From Leptospira bourretii (GTDB taxonomy: Bacteria > Spirochaetota > Leptospiria > Leptospirales > Leptospiraceae), in NCBI RefSeq assembly GCF_004770145.1, contig NZ_RQFW01000005.1, positions 652,397 to 716,396 on the forward strand: a stretch of DNA of 64,000 nucleotides, read 5' to 3'. The notes beneath the pieces were generated by a model. That model had not been told where the DNA came from. It was given only the letters and a program-made list of their open reading frames with translations, and did no database searches. The translations under genes and the position numbers were made by a program. Position 1 is the stretch's first letter; every line of letters starts with the position of its first letter. This document shows, piece after piece, positions 60,294-64,000 of the stretch.

Positions 60294-60410
60294 GAGTTCA
60301 CCATCCCCTCACCAATCCTCCACAAACCGAGAGATGGAAACTGCGACTTGGAATCCACTCCGGTGTTAGGTGGTCTCTACCACACCTACTCTTGGAAGAA
60401 AACCGCTTAA
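60294..60410 (+). pseudogene. Remnant of transposase 3' end
   Basis: Corresponds to the last 35 or so codons of the transposase at 54334-55394 ([13 protein letters not shown]…VLGGL…TYSWKK) with several substitutions. The IS interior is missing here. Confidence 0.8.
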
Positions 60411-60666
60411 GAGAGTTACTCTCTTTTATATTTCGGTTTGTAATGATTGTTTACAAGCTTTGATTCAATAATCTCTTCTGTAAAAGAGAAGAATTCTTTA
60501 TATCCTTGCGATCAACGGAACACTCATTTTTGGAACAAAGTCTTTGTGAATCACTAGAAATCGATGAATTCTGTTTATTTTTGTCTCAAGGATCGGCACC
60601 GTTTGCAACTAGCGTCTAACTTAACGAAGATTTTGTCCGTTATTTTAGTTTTGGCGAGGCTCAACT
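60411..60666. repeat. Downstream repeat element, copy B
   Basis: Homologous to 55395-55651, with a mutated palindrome (CGAAGATTTTGTCCG). It begins a tandem duplication of about 147 bases whose second unit is copy C. Confidence 0.65.
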
Positions 60667-60812
60667 CATTTTGGGAACAAAGTCTTTGTGAATCACTAGA
60701 AATCGATGACTTCCGTTTGTTTTTTGTCTTCAAAATCGTTCCTGTTTGCAATCAGCGTCTAATTTGACGAACATTTTGTTCGCTATTATAGTTTTGGCGA
60801 GACTCAACTCTG
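60667..60812. repeat. Downstream repeat element, partial copy C
   Basis: Tandem repeat of the 3' half of copy B, with an intact palindrome CGAACATTTTGTTCG at 60768-60782. It ends three bases before the stop of the candidate immunity lipoprotein gene (minus strand). Confidence 0.65.
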
Positions 60813-60814
60813 CT

Positions 60815-61540
60815 TCACCATTTACTTATGCTAGATTGTTTTTTTTTTAGATGAGAGAAGTCATTTTTATCCATCTCTTTTACTCGCTGATAGTAGCCAT
60901 TCTGATAAAGATCTTTGTCAAAATTGGGAAACTCCCATGCGCATGGTTCAGCTAAATATGTATCTTTAAATTCGATTGCCCTACCGCTTTCCTTATAATA
61001 GAACTTCAGGTCACAGTAACCCTCTGGCCAAAGCAAGCCTATACTCCCATTTTTAGCCTTGTACTTCTCTACTACATCTTTTGTTGCATTCGGGCCTAAG
61101 GTGGTTTCGGAGGTATTCGGATCTAAGTAATATTCCTGAAAAACTGAGTAATCCACTAGAATGCCTCGATAAAAGAATAATGAAACGGTTTGAACTTCTT
61201 TTGTTTGAGTTCGTCTGATAATATTCTTTCCATCATCAGTTTCAGAATGTTCTGATATAGTTCCATAGTAACTTACAATTCTATCGACAGGGTAATAATC
61301 TCCTTCAATTTTATGAGGAAGTACATAACTGCCAAAGTATACTTCAGCAAATTTTTTAGTACCGAGGGAAGTCAATATATCTCTTTCAGTATCACTACCA
61401 ATTCTTAGCTTAGTTATACTAAGAATTGGTATGTATTCAAACACATTGTATTTATACTCTCCATGCACATCCATTTTTTTTTCAAAACAAACGTTGAATA
61501 AATTGAACAAAAGAACCAATAATAATACGTTTCGATTCAT
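60815..61540 (-). CDS. Candidate immunity lipoprotein
   Basis: 241 residues. A hydrophobic signal peptide ends in a lipobox-like FNVC (Cys18). The mature part has no recognised domain. Its ATG overlaps the stop of the toxin gene by one base (TAATG), so it is translated with the toxin. Lipid anchoring in the envelope would place it where a lipase-like toxin could act. Immunity role is inferred from position and localisation. Confidence 0.65.
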   Translation of the reverse strand: MNRNVLLLVLLFNLFNVCFEKKMDVHGEYKYNVFEYIPILSITKLRIGSDTERDILTSLGTKKFAEVYFGSYVLPHKIEGDYYPVDRIVSYYGTISEHSETDDGKNIIRRTQTKEVQTVSLFFYRGILVDYSVFQEYYLDPNTSETTLGPNATKDVVEKYKAKNGSIGLLWPEGYCDLKFYYKESGRAIEFKDTYLAEPCAWEFPNFDKDLYQNGYYQRVKEMDKNDFSHLKKKQSSISKW

Positions 61541-64000
61541 TATTTCCCTTTGTTCCTTTGATAATATTGAAGAAATTCTTCCTGATAGGTGCCAAGGAAG
61601 CTATGAGTTAGGTAGCTACTATCATAAGGTCTTTTTTGTTCTACACTAATTGCCTTATAATTGTCTTTACTATTATCGGAAGTCTTGGTTCCCCAAGCTG
61701 GTCCAGTTACTTTATCATTCTTATGCATAATATCCGTCCAGGATTTGACACGCACATTGATGGCATTTTTATTTGCTCCGCCAAAGGTAAATACATCGGC
61801 ATTAATTTTGCTTGTTATTGCTGCGTTGCTAACTCCATTCTCGATTGTGCGCCCTCCGGCACTATGACCTAAAATCGTTCCTCCTTTTTCAAATGCACCC
61901 GCATCAATTAATGTGGTCAAGGAGGAAGAAATCACACTGTCATCCAAATTCCATGTCTTCACATTACTCACTTTCCTATCTCTAAATAAATGGATGGTAG
62001 CACCTATTTTACCCCCTGCTAATACATCCTGTCTGTTTACGTGTCCTGTAATGGATTGATACATCTGCGCAGCATCCAACCCAGAGTTCCCGATCCCATT
62101 TGTAGATGCTACGGCTTCAGTTATCTTATTATCAGATATGTACTTCCCCAATTCAGATTTCTTAATTACTTGTAATTTACCTTTTTTATCCATCACCATC
62201 CCATCACCATGTTCCATCAGTTTTCCATTTACTAAGGTGAATTCCTCGCCGTTTCGCTGTATCATTTCAATCTCATTTACAGTACCATTCGCTAATTCCT
62301 GCGTATGAATTTTTGAGTTTTTGGAATCATTTGAGAGTTTCCAACCTGCCTGCCCGCTACGCATTTCATCGGAATAACTCATTTTACATGATGGTATTTC
62401 TTTGCATCCAGAAGATAATGAAGGAATTGTATTTCCGACTCCGTATCCCGTATCATTATGCACCCAAACCCCAGCTTCTCCCACGAAGTAGGTATGATAC
62501 TCTTCCACCTCAAAGTTATAAACTGTCTCTTCCCGTTCCTCAATGGTGATATCGGTAATGGTAAGCTCTCTTCCATCAGCACCAAGAGCCACATCCCCAG
62601 GATGTAAATCTTTTGCCTGCACCCAATCAGTTGTTTCTATAGAGAACTTCTCTAAAACATGACCTTGTTTTTTCACACGGAACGGGTGGTTCCAAGTGGT
62701 TTCAAGTGTTGTTCCATCGGCAAAGGACACAGAGTAGATAGCGTCTGTTTGGCGGATAAAGGTGTTCACTACCTTGCGGTAAGATACTTCTCCTGTTTCG
62801 TCGGATTTAGAAAGAACCACATCTCCCACTTGGATGTCTTCGATGTTCTTTAAGCCGTCTTTTGTATGAACTTTAGTTCCTGCAACAAAACAAGTTCTTT
62901 GGTGGAAATTTCCTTTCTCATCAATATAACCACTTCCAAAACTAATTTCTTTACCAGCGATCGACCTGCCCACATCTTCAAAGAAGCCACCAATCTCTCC
63001 AAAGGCACTTCGTGACTTCCCGGTATCCACAGTTCCAAACTTGTCGCTTGGGTGATTTAATTTACCGCCCTTATCCAGTTCCTTCACTTTAGCCTGGAAC
63101 GCATCCGGATCGCCTGCTGCATCCGCTAACTCTTTGTTGTTAGGATTCGCTTCCAAGATACCTTGCACATAACGCCCATGTGCATCAGCCATAGTCGCCG
63201 CTAGTTTTTTCTTCGCTTCCTCACTTAATTCTCCACCCATCGCTAACGCTTTAGCCTTTGCCATGTCTGCTAGGAAGTTCTCATTCCCGGTTAACATATT
63301 CGTTTCTAAGTCGTAATTTAGCGCGTTCGCTCCCAATGCATTGATAGATGCTGTAAATCCATGTGTCTTTGTGTTATAACTTGCTCCACCGGTCACACCA
63401 CCAATCGAAGGTGTTGACACACTAGCTGTCACTCCACCAAACGCAGTGTTAGTTACATTAATGCCGCCTTTAGGGACGTATTTATTTACACTCTCTGAGA
63501 AGCCTATCGATTGACCAAATCCATCTCGCTTATCATAACTCAAGCCCACATCCAAGGATCCAGCAAAGTCTCCATTCTTATTCTGAGCACCTGTTCCAAT
63601 CCCTAAGCCTACATCAGCTCCTGTAAATCCTTTCTGATCGAAATTCAATCCTGCATTTAAGGTGAGGCGATTGTCGCCGGTTAATCCCATTTGTAAGCCG
63701 ACACTTCCCGAGAAACCGCTTTTCTCGTTATAAGATATACTTCCACCAAGAGCCAATCCTCCCGCTAGTTTATATCCTCCTCCCACACTTGCTCCAAAAC
63801 CTTCATCATAGCTGTAACTCAAATCATACGATAACGCTCCTGCGGTGAACGTTTGAATATAGGCATTTCCAACAGTTGCGGCTCCTGCGAGTGCCCCAAG
63901 TACTCCACCTTCATAGGCTCCCTTTACTGTTTTATACGCAGCAAGGGCAATCAGGGATGCTCCAGCAGTAAACGGTGCTGCAATTACAGCAGCCACCGAA
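61540..64000 (-). CDS. Large polymorphic toxin with Hint domain and lipase-like tip (partial)
   Basis: Runs off the right edge; the frame is still open at 64000, so the 818 visible residues are only the C-terminal part. Order: glycine/alanine-rich hydrophobic segment, repeats of YSxxxGFGxSxG type (about 50-215), a coil, the Hint domain from Cys369 (TCFVAGTKVH) to Asn514 (WVHN), then a tip of about 300 residues. The tip contains GHSAGG with nucleophile Ser712, FTFGGANKNAINVR and a late histidine (THSFLGTY), suggesting a serine lipase/esterase. It resembles very large Leptospira proteins seen from memory as TIGR04388-type. Confidence 0.8.
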   Translation of the reverse strand, partial: SVAAVIAAPFTAGASLIALAAYKTVKGAYEGGVLGALAGAATVGNAYIQTFTAGALSYDLSYSYDEGFGASVGGGYKLAGGLALGGSISYNEKSGFSGSVGLQMGLTGDNRLTLNAGLNFDQKGFTGADVGLGIGTGAQNKNGDFAGSLDVGLSYDKRDGFGQSIGFSESVNKYVPKGGINVTNTAFGGVTASVSTPSIGGVTGGASYNTKTHGFTASINALGANALNYDLETNMLTGNENFLADMAKAKALAMGGELSEEAKKKLAATMADAHGRYVQGILEANPNNKELADAAGDPDAFQAKVKELDKGGKLNHPSDKFGTVDTGKSRSAFGEIGGFFEDVGRSIAGKEISFGSGYIDEKGNFHQRTCFVAGTKVHTKDGLKNIEDIQVGDVVLSKSDETGEVSYRKVVNTFIRQTDAIYSVSFADGTTLETTWNHPFRVKKQGHVLEKFSIETTDWVQAKDLHPGDVALGADGRELTITDITIEEREETVYNFEVEEYHTYFVGEAGVWVHNDTGYGVGNTIPSLSSGCKEIPSCKMSYSDEMRSGQAGWKLSNDSKNSKIHTQELANGTVNEIEMIQRNGEEFTLVNGKLMEHGDGMVMDKKGKLQVIKKSELGKYISDNKITEAVASTNGIGNSGLDAAQMYQSITGHVNRQDVLAGGKIGATIHLFRDRKVSNVKTWNLDDSVISSSLTTLIDAGAFEKGGTILGHSAGGRTIENGVSNAAITSKINADVFTFGGANKNAINVRVKSWTDIMHKNDKVTGPAWGTKTSDNSKDNYKAISVEQKRPYDSSYLTHSFLGTYQEEFLQYYQRNKGK

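Overview
The window looks like chromosomal DNA of a Leptospira species. The estimated low GC (about 38-40%), the many spirochaete-style lipoprotein signal peptides, the DUF115 motility-factor-like protein and the very large Hint-containing repeat proteins all fit. A free-living (saprophytic-clade) species is plausible but is only inferred. Most of the first 53.5 kb is ordinary single-copy chromosome. From about 53.5 kb to the right edge lies an accessory island.

Layout of the core. 0.1-3.9 kb: leuS, then a lipoprotein/beta-propeller gene that appears frameshifted. 3.9-7.2 kb (minus): thrC, a GHKL ATPase and a tail-anchored protein of unknown function. 7.3-11.6 kb (plus): lepB, a class B PBP with a PASTA tail, and a DUF115 protein. 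11.6-20.2 kb (minus): a tight run valS-purD-unknown-prfB-degenerate NtrC-type regulator-OmpA-like protein. 20.2-23.8 kb (plus): small ORFs, a terminator, a thioredoxin-like protein, a flavin monooxygenase and an M23 lipoprotein. 23.8-25.8 kb (minus): a PilZ-like protein and a sodium/solute symporter. 26.1-26.4 kb: a degenerate 51-bp tandem repeat. 26.5-35.0 kb (plus): FabD-like acyltransferase, WYL regulator, ispE, tRNA-Gln, a short glmU, prs, rplY, a catalytically degenerate pth homologue, ftsH and an EVE protein. The order ispE-glmU-prs-ctc-pth-ftsH recalls the Bacillus cluster. 35.1-40.5 kb (minus): response regulator and hybrid-sensor-like kinase, two lipoproteins, an SLC13 transporter. 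40.6-43.0 kb: a GpsA-PlsB fusion. 43.1-50.5 kb: a thioesterase-like protein, two transporters, an acyl-CoA dehydrogenase, a J-domain protein, YceI, a membrane protein and SanA. 50.5-53.5 kb: an M23 peptidase and ligA.

The accessory island (53.5-64 kb) is the most interesting part. A large Hint-containing polymorphic toxin gene enters from the right edge on the minus strand. It ends in an alpha/beta-hydrolase (lipase-like) tip and overlaps by one base (TAATG) a lipoprotein that is the likely immunity gene. Downstream, in the same orientation, is a second, N-terminally truncated copy: the same repeat region and an almost identical Hint domain, but a different tip and a different membrane-protein partner. 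That copy is broken by one frameshift and one in-frame TGA, so it looks like an orphan toxin cassette as seen in CDI and Rhs loci. Between and beside these modules lie two unrelated toxin-antitoxin pairs (a RelE/ParE-like pair and a DUF433/DUF5615 PIN-like pair). Each is preceded by a copy of the same roughly 145-bp palindromic repeat and followed by the same relE 3'-end plus transposase 3'-end sequence. This suggests cassette exchange at conserved flanks. A further palindromic repeat lies just beyond each immunity gene.
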